A stretch of 64,000 nt of DNA from Akebia trifoliata (taxonomy: Eukaryota > Streptophyta > Magnoliopsida > Ranunculales > Lardizabalaceae). The stretch covers positions 44,439,560 through 44,503,559 of the forward strand of contig CM030711.1 of NCBI GenBank assembly GCA_017979445.1, written 5' to 3'. The notes beneath the pieces were generated by a model that saw only the letters and a list, made by a program, of their open reading frames with translations, had not been told where the DNA came from and did no database searches. The position numbers and the translations under genes are program-made. This document shows positions 9,620-22,217 of this stretch, one piece after another (position 1 is the stretch's first letter; every line of letters starts with the position of its first letter).

Positions 9620-12338
9620 CGGATGGGATTTGTCACCAAACATTTTTGAGAGAGGGGATCGTACTTTTTAATATTGATATTCAACCAGCTAATTTAGATA
9701 TGAATTTACATTTCGTTATTGAAAAATATAAAAAGGGCCATCAATTGGGCCAACTTGCCTGCGATTGCGAGTCAATGGCTTAGAAAGTTGATTCTTAAGA
9801 CCGAGTTGCTTCGAAACTCAATAGAGTCAACAATTTTAAAGCTATGCCTCGGTGATCTTTTCTTGGAAGTGTGGATACGAAATCATATATATTTTAGGTT
9901 ATTTTTCATTTTTTTTTTTGAGGAGGCTTATGATAATTTGCAAAAGTATTTGTCTAAATCATTTGTATTTTTTCTATAATATGGGCTGCCATCTACCCTT
10001 GTTTTGATTGATTAATCTTATTTTCAGTTCTACACTCAAGTGTTGAGTTTTGAATCTTATAACATGGATGAGAGTTAATCTATAAACAATAAGTGTTTGT
10101 TGAAAAAATAAAAAAGCACCTTGAAAAGTTTGATATTTCTCTTCCTGAATGTGCTTTGTTGCACACTTAATTGGGCTAATTAACCTCATCATGATATTGA
10201 ATACTCCTGTCCATGCCCGGTTAATATAAATGGAATGGACTTGGTCTAGGTTTTGTTAGGCCTGATTAAATGATCCGTTTAGAGCCTGATCCAAGTCCAT
10301 CATGGGTCAACCCATTGACAACCCCACTAACCTAGACCCCAAGGGACGACTGTTTGAAAAGTCTTCCCACTTTGACCTCGAACCTATCCAGGGAGCACTG
10401 CATGTTTAGTGGTACACTCGATGACGATTACACATCTTTGGGGTTCTTCTAGCATTGTGTAATCCTCAGACATATGTGTTGTGTATGAGACATCTTGTAT
10501 TCTGTTGGCGCTACACAGAGTTGTGGGCGGTGTAATCTTGAGATATATGTGTGCTGCTGGCACTACCTAGAGTTGTGTAATTCCAAGGCACATGTGTATG
10601 AGATGTCTTGTAATTGTGTAATATTTTCTTAAGTTTTTTTTTTTTTAGGGAGGGGGGAGTGTAAATTCCAAAAAATTTAGGTATTTCCGAAATGTTGCTA
10701 ATGTTGACTAAGTCGTCACATAGTGTTGACAATTTGATAATATTTTGTCAACATTACATGAAAGTTGTGTCAACATTAGCAAAATTTCAAAACATCGAAA
10801 ACTTTTGTAATTATAAAATTTACCTTTTCTTAATTGGGGAGATTTATATGTTTTAGTAACTCCCGATCTTATAAATAGAGATATCTAGAACTGTAAAACT
10901 AAAGAGAAAATGGTGATTATTCTTGTTTTGGTCCATGGACGTAGGCCCACTGTAGAACCACGTAAATCCTTTTGTGTTTTTGTGTATTTGTTGTTTTATT
11001 TATTTTACAATATGATATGCCGCTGAGTGGAGGTTACAAACCAATGAAACTCATGAAGCGTATAATTTGTACAAATCTTTCTATTTTTCAATTCCATCTA
11101 TACATTTATTCATTCTTAGAAGCATTTACTTGCATATATTTCTAGAACACCTCCAATAGAGAGAGAATGGTCAATTTTAAAGAACTTACCATCAACCTCT
11201 TTCAGATATGCTCTTATCTTATTCAGAATGGCAGACTTGAAGAAATATCTCAATATAAATTTCAAACATAGGCTTCATAAGGCCTAGGATGAACATAAGA
11301 AAATTATATAATCAAGAGAAATTGAGGGATGTTAGTTATTTTAAGTTTCAATACTTGGTTCAAATCTTTGAATTAAGCGATGGAGTAATCCGTTGCTCTG
11401 TTCAAAGAAAGCAAGAAAGTGACCTGATCCTAACTTGGAGTAGATAGAAGAGCCAAGTGGCCCTAGTGTAAGTTTTCGCATCATCATCAACATCACCATT
11501 TTTTGTTTTTCAATGGAAGAACAAATGGAGAGGATTGAAAATTAGAATCCAGTTTTGGGTCCCCAAAGAAACTCTATTCTCCCTCCAAATTTAAAGCAAT
11601 TGTCCAATAAAAAACTAATACTACAAATTCCTTGAAAATGACAAATCAATAGATTAAGAAGCTAAAAACTACAAAAAGAGAAAAACAAAAATCATGATAT
11701 GTCATAATATTCTGAACATATTTTATCGAAGCAAAGACAACTGCTGCTTGTACCATTGGCTTGGCTAAGGTTTTGGCTTCTAAAAATTTGGGAATGATAT
11801 TGTGGTTTTGAGTCCCATAGATCTCAATTGTGATCCTATCGCATCGCATCCCCTCGCTAGTGTGCTTCAGGATTATTCAACTTTCCTCCTAAGATTCAAC
11901 GGATAAACCTTCGATTACAAGCACAATAACGAAGATGTCAGAACTCTCAGATGTATTCCAGTGATAGACAGAACAATAGAAAAAAGAGAGATCGGAGTAA
12001 AGTGGGAAAATACTAGAAAACTAGACGATATGGATTTTTTCTCAATGTACAAAACCTTCTGAAACCTAATTTAAATAGAATTTAGAACTCTAAAGAGTTT
12101 TGTTCTCTCTCAACTCCGAAAGAACTCCTCAAGGAGTTTTAAATCGAGGACACTTGCGATAATGAAGAATAAGTCAAAAAAAGAAAGAGGAATTAAATAA
12201 AATAGTTACAAGAAAATTTTAACAAAAAGAAATAAGAAATGCCCACAGCCAATGCTCGACCTGACTTAGTGTGCTTGTGTTATTTTGGAGAGTCTCTTGA
12301 ATGCTTCTACCAAGAGTATTACACAACATTTTTTTTTA
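9620..12338. other. Intergenic stretch with a decayed copia-type LTR
   Basis: I see no supportable gene. Around 10400-10640 a degenerate direct repeat recurs (GTGTAATC, a CATATGTGT-like stretch and GAGACATCTTGTA-like pieces). At 10865-10985 a TATAAATAGAG box, then TTTTGGTCCATGGACGTAGG and GAACCACGTAAATCCTTTTG, match the U5 wording common in plant copia LTRs (GGACGTAGGC...GAACCACGTTAAATC). I read 10500-11010 as a remnant LTR in plus orientation. The rest (11010-12338) is AT-rich sequence with short spurious frames. Confidence 0.5.
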
Positions 12339-13091
12339 GGGTATGTTTGATTGCATGGAAAGTCACTTTCCATGGAATTTGAAATCTATGAAAAATTAGT
12401 TGTGGAAAATAAGTAGGGTTGGAAAATCAAATTCCATTGTTTGATTTCACATGGATAAAATCATGGAAAAATATAAGAAAAAGAAAAAGAGGAGAAGGAG
12501 GAAGAAGATGATAGGAGGGGGAGAGGAAGAAGAAGATGACGAGGAAGAGGGAGGGGGGAGGATGTGACGACGAAGGTGACGGCAACGGTGGCGGCCACGA
12601 CGGCGACGGCGACGGCGACTGTGTCGGTCACGACAGCGACGACGACGACGGCGGTGACGGTGACGACGGAGGTAAGTGAGGAAGATGGGGGGAGAACGTG
12701 GTGGTAGTGGTGGCGGATGAGGTGAGGGATGGAGAAGAATGAGAAGAAGAAAGATAAAAGGTGGTCGGAGACGGAGCCGATGGCGACGGCGATGACGACG
12801 ACGACGAGGTTAGTGTAATGGTGATGGTGGTGGTGGTGGTAGTGGTGGTGGTGGTGGTAGTGGTGGTAGTGATGGTGGTGGTGGTGATAGGGAAGAATTG
12901 ATGATGGAAAATATGGATGGATTTCATTTTCCCACCCATATAGGTGGGAAAGTGAAATCCATGATTTAGTGGACTTTTTGAATGGGGTGAAAAATGAATT
13001 CCATTTTTATGTGCAATCAAACACTTGAAAAATATCATTTTCCATGAAAATTGATTTTCCCCCTATTTTCTATGTGCAATCAAACATATTC
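12339..13091. mobile_element. Harbinger-type element carrying a GC-rich triplet-repeat interior
   Basis: The left end GGGTATGTTTGATTGCATGG and the reverse complement of the right end (GAATATGTTTGATTGCACAT) are inverted repeats. TTA flanks both sides (12336-12338 and 13092-13094), a PIF/Harbinger-type 3-bp duplication. The interior (about 12480-12890) is purine-rich, then GAC/GGC triplets, then GGT/GTGGTA repeats. It is far richer in GC than its surroundings. The long minus-strand frame through it is low-complexity Thr/Ser/Pro and not a gene. Confidence 0.72.
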
Positions 13092-13289
13092 TTAATGGTT
13101 ATCCGTGGAAAAAAGCAACTTACACTGAAGGGAATAAAGTAAAAAAGAGGTCTTGCGATGACAACTTCCCAATACAAAGTACAGAAATTTCATTTAAACT
13201 TTACTTTTTGAAAAAGATACTTTTCTATAACAAAAAAAATTAACATTTTCTTCCTTTTATTTTGAAGCTTCTACAAGTTCTTGTCTGTT

Positions 13290-13648
13290 GGAAAATTATT
13301 TTTGATCATTTTTCTTCGATTTCACGTTGAATACTGTGTTTTTCTCCATTTTCATGCAGTGTCTCGATGGATGTAATCATGTAAGGAGCTTTTCTACTCA
13401 TCTCATATGATCTTTACTGATTTTAGTGAAAATAGTTCGCATTTCATATTTGAAGAGCTTCTGAGTTATTCTATTAAAAATCTAGTTCTTGTCGTTCCCA
13501 TTAATTTCTTGGAAGATTTTTGCCTCTAGAAATTAAATTTCTTCATAAAGCTTGGCTGACGATTCAATGCACATCGATCATCCACTAGAATTTAGGCTAT
13601 TCAAAGTTCAAATTCGGTTTAGATTCGTTTTTATCTGTTTGTTACTCT
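13290..13648 (+). promoter_or_regulatory. Leader region of copy B
   Basis: It contains the array-wide block TGGAAAATTATTTTTGATCA, then GGAGCTTTTCTACTCATCTC and ATGATCTTTACTGATTTTAG, shared with A, D and the orphan leader at 44140-44460. A possible 3' splice site (TTTTCATGCAG near 13360) may mark a 5'-UTR intron; this is not proven. Confidence 0.45.
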
Positions 13649-16236
13649 ATGAAGAACTCCAAGAATAATCATCTTGTACCCATTTTAATCTCTCTCTATC
13701 TATGTTCTTTTCAAACCTCGGCGGCTAATAGTTCATCATATATTCCATCCGATAAAATCTTCCAGGACTGTGGGGGACCTTCAGAAACACAAGATTCAGA
13801 GGGCTGGATTTGATTCACTGATATTGGTTCCAATTTCTTACCTACTTCAGAGACCTCATTAACATCCCCCGTTCTTCTCAAGACCTGCCTGTCCCACAAG
13901 TCCCGTACATTACAACACGCATCTTCCGCTCCGTGTTCACTTACAGTTTCCCAGTTGTACCAGGCCGAAAATTTATCCGTCTCTACTTCTACCCGTCTTC
14001 ATATGCAAGTCTCAATCCCTCTAATGCAGTCTTCTCCGTATCCTCCTAGCCCTACACTTTACTTAGCAACTTTAACGCATCCCAAACTACAGAAGGTCTG
14101 AACTCTGCCTCAATCCTAAAGAATTTGCTGTCAATGTGCACAATGCAAGACTGAACATAACGTTCAAACCATCTGTGAATGCGTCCAATGCCTATGCTTT
14201 TGTTAATGGGATTGAGATTGTTTGGATGCCCGATATTTACAACACTGCAGACAGAAGGGTCTTTATTATAGGCCAATCAAGTCCATTCTACATTGATAAC
14301 AGTACCGCCCTTGAGAATATCATCCCACTGAATGTGGGTGGAAACTACATATCACCTTCAGAGGATACTGGCATGTTTCGATCATGGGCTAATGATTTAC
14401 AATTCATCTTTTCTGCTGCTATTGGTATGACACCTTTCGCTAATTCGAACCTCAAAATCAAGTATCGTCCAAGCATGCCTGCCTACATTGCACCGACATT
14501 CGTCTATGCAACCACTCGATCAATGGGACCAAGCTCAAGGGTAAACCTAAATTACAATCTGACATGGTTTTTCCAAATTGACCCTGTGTTTTCCTACTTG
14601 ATTAGGCTTCATTGTTGAACCAGTTATAACACAGCCCAAACAAAGGGTTTTGAGATCTTCATCAGTAATCAAACTGCCGAGTATGAGGCAGATGTCACTG
14701 CCTGGACAGGAGGGAATGGAATTCCAGTGTATAGAGATTACGTTGTGCTTGTTACCCAGGGGAAAGGCCAGCAGGATCTATGGCTTGCATTACATCCTAA
14801 TACGTTAACGCAGCCCGAATATTCTAATGCGATCCTAAAAGGACTCGAGATTTTTAAAGTAAATGATAGTAATGGAAACCTTGCAGGGCCTAATCCAATT
14901 CCTGCTCCGAAGCAAGAATCGATCAGCTTGCCTTTCACTAAAACATCCAGTTCTACGAACTCAAAGAATAAGACTGCAATCATTGCAGGTGGCATTGCTG
15001 CTGTTTTTCTTCTTTGCCTCATTGTGTTTCTGCTGTCACGACACCGGAAACAGAAAAAGGACTCAAGTTCCAGTGCTGGGATACATGGGACTGCAAAGAC
15101 AAACACCACAGGAAGTTACACCTCGTCACTCCCTTCTAACATTTGTTGCAAAATTCTCATTTTTGGAGATCAAGGCTGCCACCACCGACTTCAACGAGGC
15201 TCTACTCTTGGGGGTTGGTGGTTTTGGGAAGGTTTACAAGGGTCAAATTGATGGCGGAAGCACTACGGTTGCCAATAAACGTGGGAACCCTCTCTCTAAG
15301 CAGGGTGTTCCTGAATTTCTGACAGAGATTAAAATTCTTTCGGAACTCCGATATTGCCACCTTGTCTCACTGATTGGGTGCTGCGAAGAGAATTGTGAAA
15401 TGATCCTTCTCTACGATTACATGGTAAATGGAACCCTTTGCGAGCACCTCTATAAGACCAACAACACACCCCTCCCATGGAAGAAAAGGCTTCTAATCTG
15501 CATTGGGGCTGCGCGTGGCTTACACTACCTTCATACAGGTGCCAAACACAATATCATCCATCAAGACATGTTGACAAGAACTGGGTTACCAAGGTTTCCG
15601 ATTTTGGGTTATCTAAGACGTGGCCTTCAACAGATCACAACCATATCAGTACTATTGTGAAGGGTACTTAACGGTTATGTAGATCCGGAGTACTTCATGT
15701 GGCAACAATTGACAGAGAAATCTGATGTGTACTCATTTGGTGTTTGTACTATTTGAGGTTCTCTGTGCACTGCCTGCATTGAATGCAACTCTGGCAAACG
15801 ACCAAGCGAGCTTGATGGATTGGGCTTACGTTGCCAGAAGCATGGTGTCCTTGATTAGATCATTGACCCATACCTGAAGGGGGAGATTGCTCCAGAGTGC
15901 TTTAAGAAGTTTGCGGAGACCGCTGAGAAGTGTGTGGAAAATAAAGGGATCGATCGACCATCAATGAGTATGGAAGACAATGGTGAGGCACATAGCGATG
16001 TGGACATTGAGGAGACCCCATTCACGGACAAATATGAAGAAAAGAAGGATTCAGATGCGTCGTTGGAATTATATAGCAATGTAACTGGCTTGATGGGCAA
16101 TGGGTCAACTATGAGCATTGGGGGTCGGAGTATCGTTAACCAGGATTCCAATGGGTTGACACCTAATGCTGTGTTCTTGGAGATCCTAACAGGGAATGAC
16201 GGTGAGATTGTGAGTGATTATCACCCACCGCACTGA
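13649..16236 (+). pseudogene. CrRLK1L pseudogene B, full length but broken
   Basis: The ATG at 13649 starts MKNSKNNHLVPILISLYLCS, the same start as copies C and D, and homology runs to the shared C-terminus ending near 16236. Lesions are many. There is an in-frame TGA at 13811 (after SEGWI) and a one-base loss near 13870. TAG sits at 14047 in place of the Asp codon of SDPYT. A further base is lost near 14125, and a codon loss gives TGA at 14616. In the kinase the VAIK motif reads VANK. The catalytic HRD is HQD, directly followed by a deletion that removes the [10 protein letters not shown] segment, and more frameshifts lie near 15670 and 15745. A deletion joins RPSMS to MEDNG, removing the end of the C-lobe. 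It cannot make an active kinase. Confidence 0.92.
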
Positions 16237-16847
16237 TGTATAATTTATATACTTACAAGAGAGTAGAACGATATTTATTTTTGTTGTAGTAATTATTTTA
16301 AGGATATTTTTAGGCTTCTTTTTCCAATGGAGTTCTGGATTTGTCCACAAAATCCCAAGCAGTTCTTTCAAGCCGACCGACTCACAAATGTTTCGCCCGA
16401 TTCTTGATGGACCTACAAATTGAAAAAGAAAAAAAAAAAACAGACTGATTTGTAATTAATTTCTAGCAATCAGATTCAATCATTGTTTCTGAGATCAACA
16501 TCAAAAAATTAAATGTTTTGTTCCGAATTCAACCAAAAATATTTTGAAATGGAACAAAACGGATGTAAGGCTCAAATGCCTTTTAAAAGACTGCTCCTAT
16601 GTTAAATTAAAATCTGCAAGAAAACAGGTTGAATAAACAAGAAAATGTTTTCAAAGCAATCGACTCTTCCATTAACTAAGTCTATCAAATGATCAAAGCA
16701 GTTGTTGATTTCCATGACCTGATTGATTGTTTCTTTGTCCAAATTAATCAAAATATGATTGAAAACATTGGGCCCACTTAGGTATGATGCTCACTAAATT
16801 TATCCCATCTCATATACAATGGACTTCAACAAAAAACAACAAAAGAT
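16237..16847. other. 3' flank of copy B
   Basis: This matches the downstream flank of C (28592-29110), D (53917-54430) and E (58955-59480). Shared pieces include the ACGATATTTATTTTTGTTGTAG stretch and the AAATGCCTTTTAAAAGACTG stretch. It holds no gene. Confidence 0.7.
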
Positions 16848-16990
16848 ACTGTATGCCATTTGAGCAAACTATTATCCCACAAGATTGGACTGAGGTGTTC
16901 TCCTATGCATCACGCGCGTATCTTCTCACGTAATCCCTCCTACATTCTTTCCCTGGATTCCACATTTCTTGCAAGGAAACAAATGTTTCC
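16848..16990 (-). pseudogene. Myb/SANT-like gene remnant, 3' end only
   Basis: The reverse complement matches the last part of exon 2 of the intact Myb/SANT-like gene at 59689-60676 (ATGCCATT..AGCAAACTATTATCCCAC, then the GGAATCCA..CTTGCAAGGAA region). Homology stops at about 16990. It marks that copy B was followed by the same convergent neighbour as C, D and E. Confidence 0.75.
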
Positions 16991-17652
16991 ACCTCCAAAA
17001 ATAAAATAAACATAACCATATCTACCGACATAAATTACGTATCACTAAACATAAATTAGGTATATTTTGAGAAAAAAAAAAAAAAAGTGTCCTCCGGATT
17101 GCTGTGGCATTAGATCATGTTTTTAGATGCCAACATGCAATCAAGAAACTTTCCTCACTTTAGAAGGAAAGTATTTTCTTCCCAAAACTAAAAGATTAAC
17201 CCTTAATTATTTGAAAAATCTCTTAAAACATCATCTATATTTTATAAATTTTGAAAATAAATTAAATTATAAAAAAGTTCTCTTCGATAAATGAGTGGAT
17301 TCTAAGCATATTTTCATCATTTTCAACTCAAGAGCAACCCAATGCTTCAGATCTCCACATGCAAAACACTCGTTGTTGGTTAAACTAAGAAGAAATAGAA
17401 ATCAGTAACCCCCCCTCTACAAAACAGATATGCTATTTTCATCATTTTTCAAATAAAACGAAGTTAATGGACTAAAAAATATTGAAATAACTCATCTAAG
17501 CCTTCTCACAGCTTCATCCATTGCATCAAAAGTCGTGTCTAAAAAAACACAATGAATTTGTGCTCTTGACATGGCTTTGGATGTGAGGAGCTTGCATCAA
17601 ACTTGAAATCCTCTTATGACACTATTGACTTACGTGTCCCTACATTCCTATT
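16991..17652. other. AT-rich intergenic stretch
   Basis: I see no gene. The 17020-17180 part resembles 42690-42840 (ATAAATTA..GTATC, ATTAGATCATGT.TT.GATGCCA), another sign that array flanks recur across the window. Confidence 0.4.
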
Positions 17653-18609
17653 TAGGGGTGTCAAATGAATGGGTCGGTTCCAGATCAATTCCTATGATAC
17701 TTAGGACCATTATAATTATATTTTGAATCGTGATAAAATGACTCGCCAAGTGGCATACTCAATTGAACCACTAACGTGGACAAGTTTGAAAACCATAGTT
17801 CTTTCCACCTCGGGAGACATGGCTCCCTCGGGATGCACTTTTTTTATGGGGAAATTCAATTGTATATACCGAGGCATACAGATCTACGATTCCGAACTTG
17901 TCATGTCAGTGAGTCAATTGAGTATGCCACCTGACGAGTCATTTTATCACAACTCCTATATTTTTTCAATTCTAGTTGTCGATTCTGGCTCTAAGAAAAT
18001 GAATGAGAAAAAATTATTTCAAATCACAATAAAACAGTTTTTCCTTCCAAAAATTAATATGTTATCTATAAAATTATCAAGTTAGTTAGAACTTGTTCTA
18101 CTAAAGATGAGTCGTGCTAGAGTAAAATTGAAATTGACATTGTTTGGAACATTGGTGTGCACAGAATCATAGATGCTTCTCACTCGTATCTCGGTGAAAA
18201 ACATCTATTGTTCTATAGACACATCCACGTCAGCAATGTCTGAAACGATATCAATTTCAGTGTTACTTCAGCATTTTCCACTAAAGATATAAGTTAATGA
18301 CTTTTTCGAAAATAAAAATGTATCTTCTTCACAAAGAATAAATTTTAGAAGAGATGACCCATTTTGAATTTCAATGCATAATTTATATGAAAAAATTGAG
18401 AGCTTTGTATAACATGTATTAATTTTAAAATGGAAGCAGACCTTAAATCATCCATTGTTTAAAAAGAAATGACAAAACAAATCAATTCCGGATACCCAAA
18501 TAATGGAATCTAACAGTTTCGATCCCTATTAATTGTTTCCAATAAAAAGGAAACTGAAACCAGGTTTTTGATTAGGTTCCAGTTAAATCGGTATCCATTG
18601 ACACCCCTA
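17653..18609. repeat. hAT-like repeat with TAGGGGTGTCAA ends
   Basis: It begins TAGGGGTGTCAAATG and ends CATTGACACCCCTA, the same end class as the element at 7041-7659. No matching 8-bp flanks are seen, so boundaries may be composite. A close copy lacking the left end lies at 47839-48592. Confidence 0.5.
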
Positions 18610-19400
18610 CTCCGAGTGATTGTTTGCTCATTGCCCAACACCATTTTGAAATGTAGCGCTGATGACATAAGCAATAATAAGAGAATTTCTCTCCTGCCCA
18701 TAGTAAAAAAAATTGAAATTTCATGATAAGATCACCTCGTGGCATTCAAAAATATGATCTGATGCAACAGTGTTGTAGAGGATGAAATTTTATGAATTTC
18801 AAAAATAAAAGTTATTTTTCATTGTTGTATTTTAATTTTAAATTTAGGTACTCCATAGCTGTCCAATTTCAACACCACTGATCAAGCTCGAAAAATTTTA
18901 TTTTATTTATTTATTTTTTGTATTTTTTTCCTTGAGGTTTCTCAAGAACTCTAGAAGGTTGTGGTGTTCAATTGCCCATATGATTATCCATATGATCTTA
19001 GAGGACGTGGAAGAAATCTAAAAATTAATATTTCTAGGCAGTGGTTGTGCGGGTAAGAGAGAAATTTCTCTCTTATTACGTACATCATGAGTGTCCCATG
19101 TCAAAACCGTGTTGAGTAGCAAACAATCACTTCCCCTGCTCCCACGTCTATTTGGTGGGTCCACGTAACTATCTTATTAAAAATTTTGAGGACTTTTTCA
19201 ATCACTTCCCCTGCTCCCACCTCTATTTGGTGGGTCCACGTAACTCTCTTATTAAAATTTTTAGGACTTTTTCAATCGGCCAAAGTATTGTAGACTTTGA
19301 TGTCACGCGAAGTCAAGTTCTGCTGTCACTAAGCTACAACTATTGTTGGCGGGCATATCGTTGACACATAGTGACCGTGCAATCCTATTGGAGGATTGCT
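17690..19400 (+). repeat. Block duplicated upstream of gene D
   Basis: It matches 47830-48990 and then 50261-50520, in the same order and orientation. The D-side copy is interrupted by the 1.27-kb Harbinger-type element at 48995-50260. The uninterrupted sequence here (AAAAATTAATATTTCT near 19020) serves as the empty site. Confidence 0.75.
19124..19273 (+). repeat. 75-bp tandem duplication
   Basis: Two adjacent copies of a unit starting CAATCACTTCCCCTGCTCCC (19124-19198 and 19199-19273), with a third start at 19272. The duplicate block before gene D has only one copy (about 50366-50441), so it arose locally after the block was copied. Confidence 0.88.
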
Positions 19401-21100
19401 TGAAATATTTTTGCAGCAATCCCTCCATCTTAACTTTGGTTACAATTCTTATACTCTTTATTAATTAAATTTAAATTCAAACACGGTCATTTTCAATTAA
19501 AATAGCAAAACACTTGTCTTACTAACGTAATAATATTTTAATCCTTACTAAGGGTCTTTTTACTCATATGAATAACCACATCACCAATCCAACACTACCA
19601 CAGCCCTCTAAATTTCATCGAAAGCCTCAGATCAAAATAGTAAAATTCAAGAAACAATTTTTTTTAAGCTTAATGTGTAAGTTTTTGAAAATTACTGAAC
19701 TTCCCAATAATTCCCAAACTTAAAATTGAAATACAGTGATGAAAAACAATTTCTTTTGAGATTTATTTTTCCAAAGTTTATATATTTTTATCCTCGACAA
19801 TATTGAAGCAGCCAATCATGTTTTTGGATGTCATTGGGTGAGCCCAAGGTAAGTCGAAAACAGTAAAATATTTTAGAGAAACATTTTTCCTACTTAGTAA
19901 GATTTGAAATCTTATAAAGGATCATTGAGCTCAAATGGATTACCAAATTGGCAATCCAAAACTAAGGTTTCTGATCCTGAAAAAAAAAAAAATTAAAAAA
20001 ATAATTTATGACCACAAATGAGATTGGGTAGTCCCTTCCAATGCCAAAATCGGACAAAACATAGAGAAGTTACCACATTCTGGGCCATGGAACCAATTGA
20101 CATGCCCAACGCCAATGCACATCCAACCTTGGTGACAAGTGTAATCCCTTAAACCTTCTTTCTGTTGTGTATGTGAGCACTCTTCTGAAGCTCACTTAGT
20201 AATTTGGTCAAACACCTATTAGATACTTAACTAAATACCTTATATGCTACACCTTCCAAGATCTTGTTTAATAATGGCAATGAAGGGTAATCCAACTAAT
20301 AGTAGCAAATGCAAAGAAGATAAACAACCATACGAAGAAAATAGTAAGAACATAATACCCACGACACGAGATTTTACGTGATTCACCCAAAGGTTACGTC
20401 CACAGAGGTATGAGTGTTGGAGCTTAATTTCACTAAAAAAAACGGGGCAAATCAATACAAGGATTCCCTTTATCACTCAGATTCACCTTCTTCTATATCT
20501 CAATCTTCTCAAACCTCTCAACCTCTCATCTCTTGAATTTCTTTCTTTCTCTACTCTTTATTTTTAAAAAGACTTAGACTTAAAGTTAGACTTCTTATAA
20601 TAAAAGAACAAAATCCTTTTTAGAAGCACTTCATAAGTGAGTCACTTACATAAGTTACAAGTCCAACCCAAATTATCTAAGACCTACCCAACAATACACA
20701 AACTTGGACTAGGCCTAATTGATTTTTGAGCCATACTCCAATACTTTCTTCCAAGCTTGTTGAGGGCTGAAAACATAGCTTTGGATCCATCGGCCATGGC
20801 AAAAAACGCTTCCCTTATTGGTTGATACAGCGAGATATGATTAAGTGTTGAAACGGTAGAGGTTGAGGGAGTGATACATAAGTATTTGAACAGAATTGAG
20901 TAAGTGATGAGTTTTATGACTCTTGTCCAAATGTAAGTCCTTACTAAATAGATTATTCGAAGGGCTGGATTGATAGTTGGACATAATATTAGCTAAGCTT
21001 ATCTACCCGTGATTGAGTAATCTAAACCATTTGTTCTGTGGGCCAATTGTTCTCAAAAATGTTTGATGACAAATTCCATCTGATTGACTCACACATGATA
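19400..21100. other. Intergenic stretch with a possible LTR remnant
   Basis: I see no gene. The segment 20350-20480 on the plus strand contains TTTACGTGATTCACCCAAAGG then TTACGTCCACAGAGG, wording typical of some plant LTR regions, followed by pyrimidine-rich sequence to 20560. No ends or target duplication could be fixed. Confidence 0.35.
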
Positions 21101-21659
21101 TTCATACCATATCTTCTTGTAAAAAACATCAGTATAATTAAGGACTTACAGATGTTAGAATTAAGTACATAATACTACCAAATCAATGATTAGAAATCAA
21201 ACTCAATGGCAAAACTAGTGGTAGGGCTGCAACTTGGGCGGGCTTGCCCGAGTTCAACCAAATTGACGAACAAGCCTGGGTTGAGGTATGCGGAACATGA
21301 GCTGAGCTTGAGTTAGAATAATTCAACCCAACTTTATTTCAGATTAAGCTTGGGTTGAGGGTTCGGGAAACCAAGTTCAACCCGAACCTAAGGCTATATT
21401 ATAATATATATATATATACTTTTATATTAATTATAAGGAAAATTACTAAAAGAGGGTTAAATATTTTAATATTTACAAAAAAGAATATGTTTTTTCAAAA
21501 ATTACCAAAAAAGAATTAAGTTGTTGGACTGTCTATTTTTTTACTAACCCGTTGGATTGGCCAATGTTTTAATGTGTTAAAATTCATTGCTTTACCAAAA
21601 ATACCCTTGGAGTAGTAAAACACTGGACAATCCAGCGTTTTAGTAGCTTTACTTTAACA

Positions 21660-22062
21660 GGTAACTATAAAAGCACCCCATGAATTACTAAGGGCAATCC
21701 AACCCATAACTGAATATTTTTGTCTTATATGGCTTAAAAGTGTTTGAATGAACTAATTTTTTGTGAGGACGATCTACATGATGAGGAGATCATCTTCACC
21801 AAAAATCGGCCCATTACTAAACTTCTAATCCCATAAAAAAAAGTTCAAGAATCGTAAATCGTCCAATTTTTTGTAAACCAGTTTTGATGGGGTTAGAAGT
21901 TTCAGAATAAGCTGATTTTTTGTGAGGATGATTTTCTCATCATAGAGATCATCCTTACCAAAAATCAACTCATTCCAAAACTTTTAACCCATATAAGACA
22001 AAACAACTTAGCTATGGTGTGGAATGCCCTTATTAATTCGTGTGGTGCTTCTATAATTACAT
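21660..22062. mobile_element. Double-hairpin foldback element
   Basis: The outer arms (AGGTAACTATAAAAGCACCCC near 21659 and GTGGTGCTTCTATAATTAC near 22041) enclose two successive palindromes with GGTGAGGATGATCTC-type arms. Between them lies AATCGTAAATCGTCC...TTTTTTGTAAACC. It is non-coding and the fuller form of 8850-9080 in the inverted flank. Confidence 0.7.
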
Positions 22063-22217
22063 TTAAAATGTTGGACAGCCCAACGAGTACTAAAATGCTA
22101 GATTGTCCAGCGACTTAATTTGTTTTTGATAAAAAAAATTTTAAATAGATTCTTTTTTTGTAAATATTAAAATATTTAACTCTTTTTTAATTTTATTATA
22201 TGACGAGAGTTCTGGAT

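Larger units (their letters stand above)
6600..9620 (-). repeat. Inverted copy of the upstream flank of gene C
   Basis: Read on the minus strand, this block matches the plus strand of 21100-25600 in order. Shared landmarks include the GACTTTGACTT...GACGTACAAG stretch (6810-6835), the ATTAATATGCACATTCCACTT stretch (7776-7796), the GCAGACCCAAGCTCAA stretch (8311), and the CAACCCAAGCTTAATCTG stretch (9345). It therefore extends the A-C inverted duplication several kilobases beyond the genes. This copy alone holds a hAT-like element (7041-7659). The other copy alone holds two LTRs (22218-23730 and 24156-24960). Confidence 0.8.

Noticed and set aside
12628..13038. 136-codon minus-strand frame rich in Thr, Ser and Pro
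   Set aside because: It is a translation of triplet repeats inside a Harbinger-type element.
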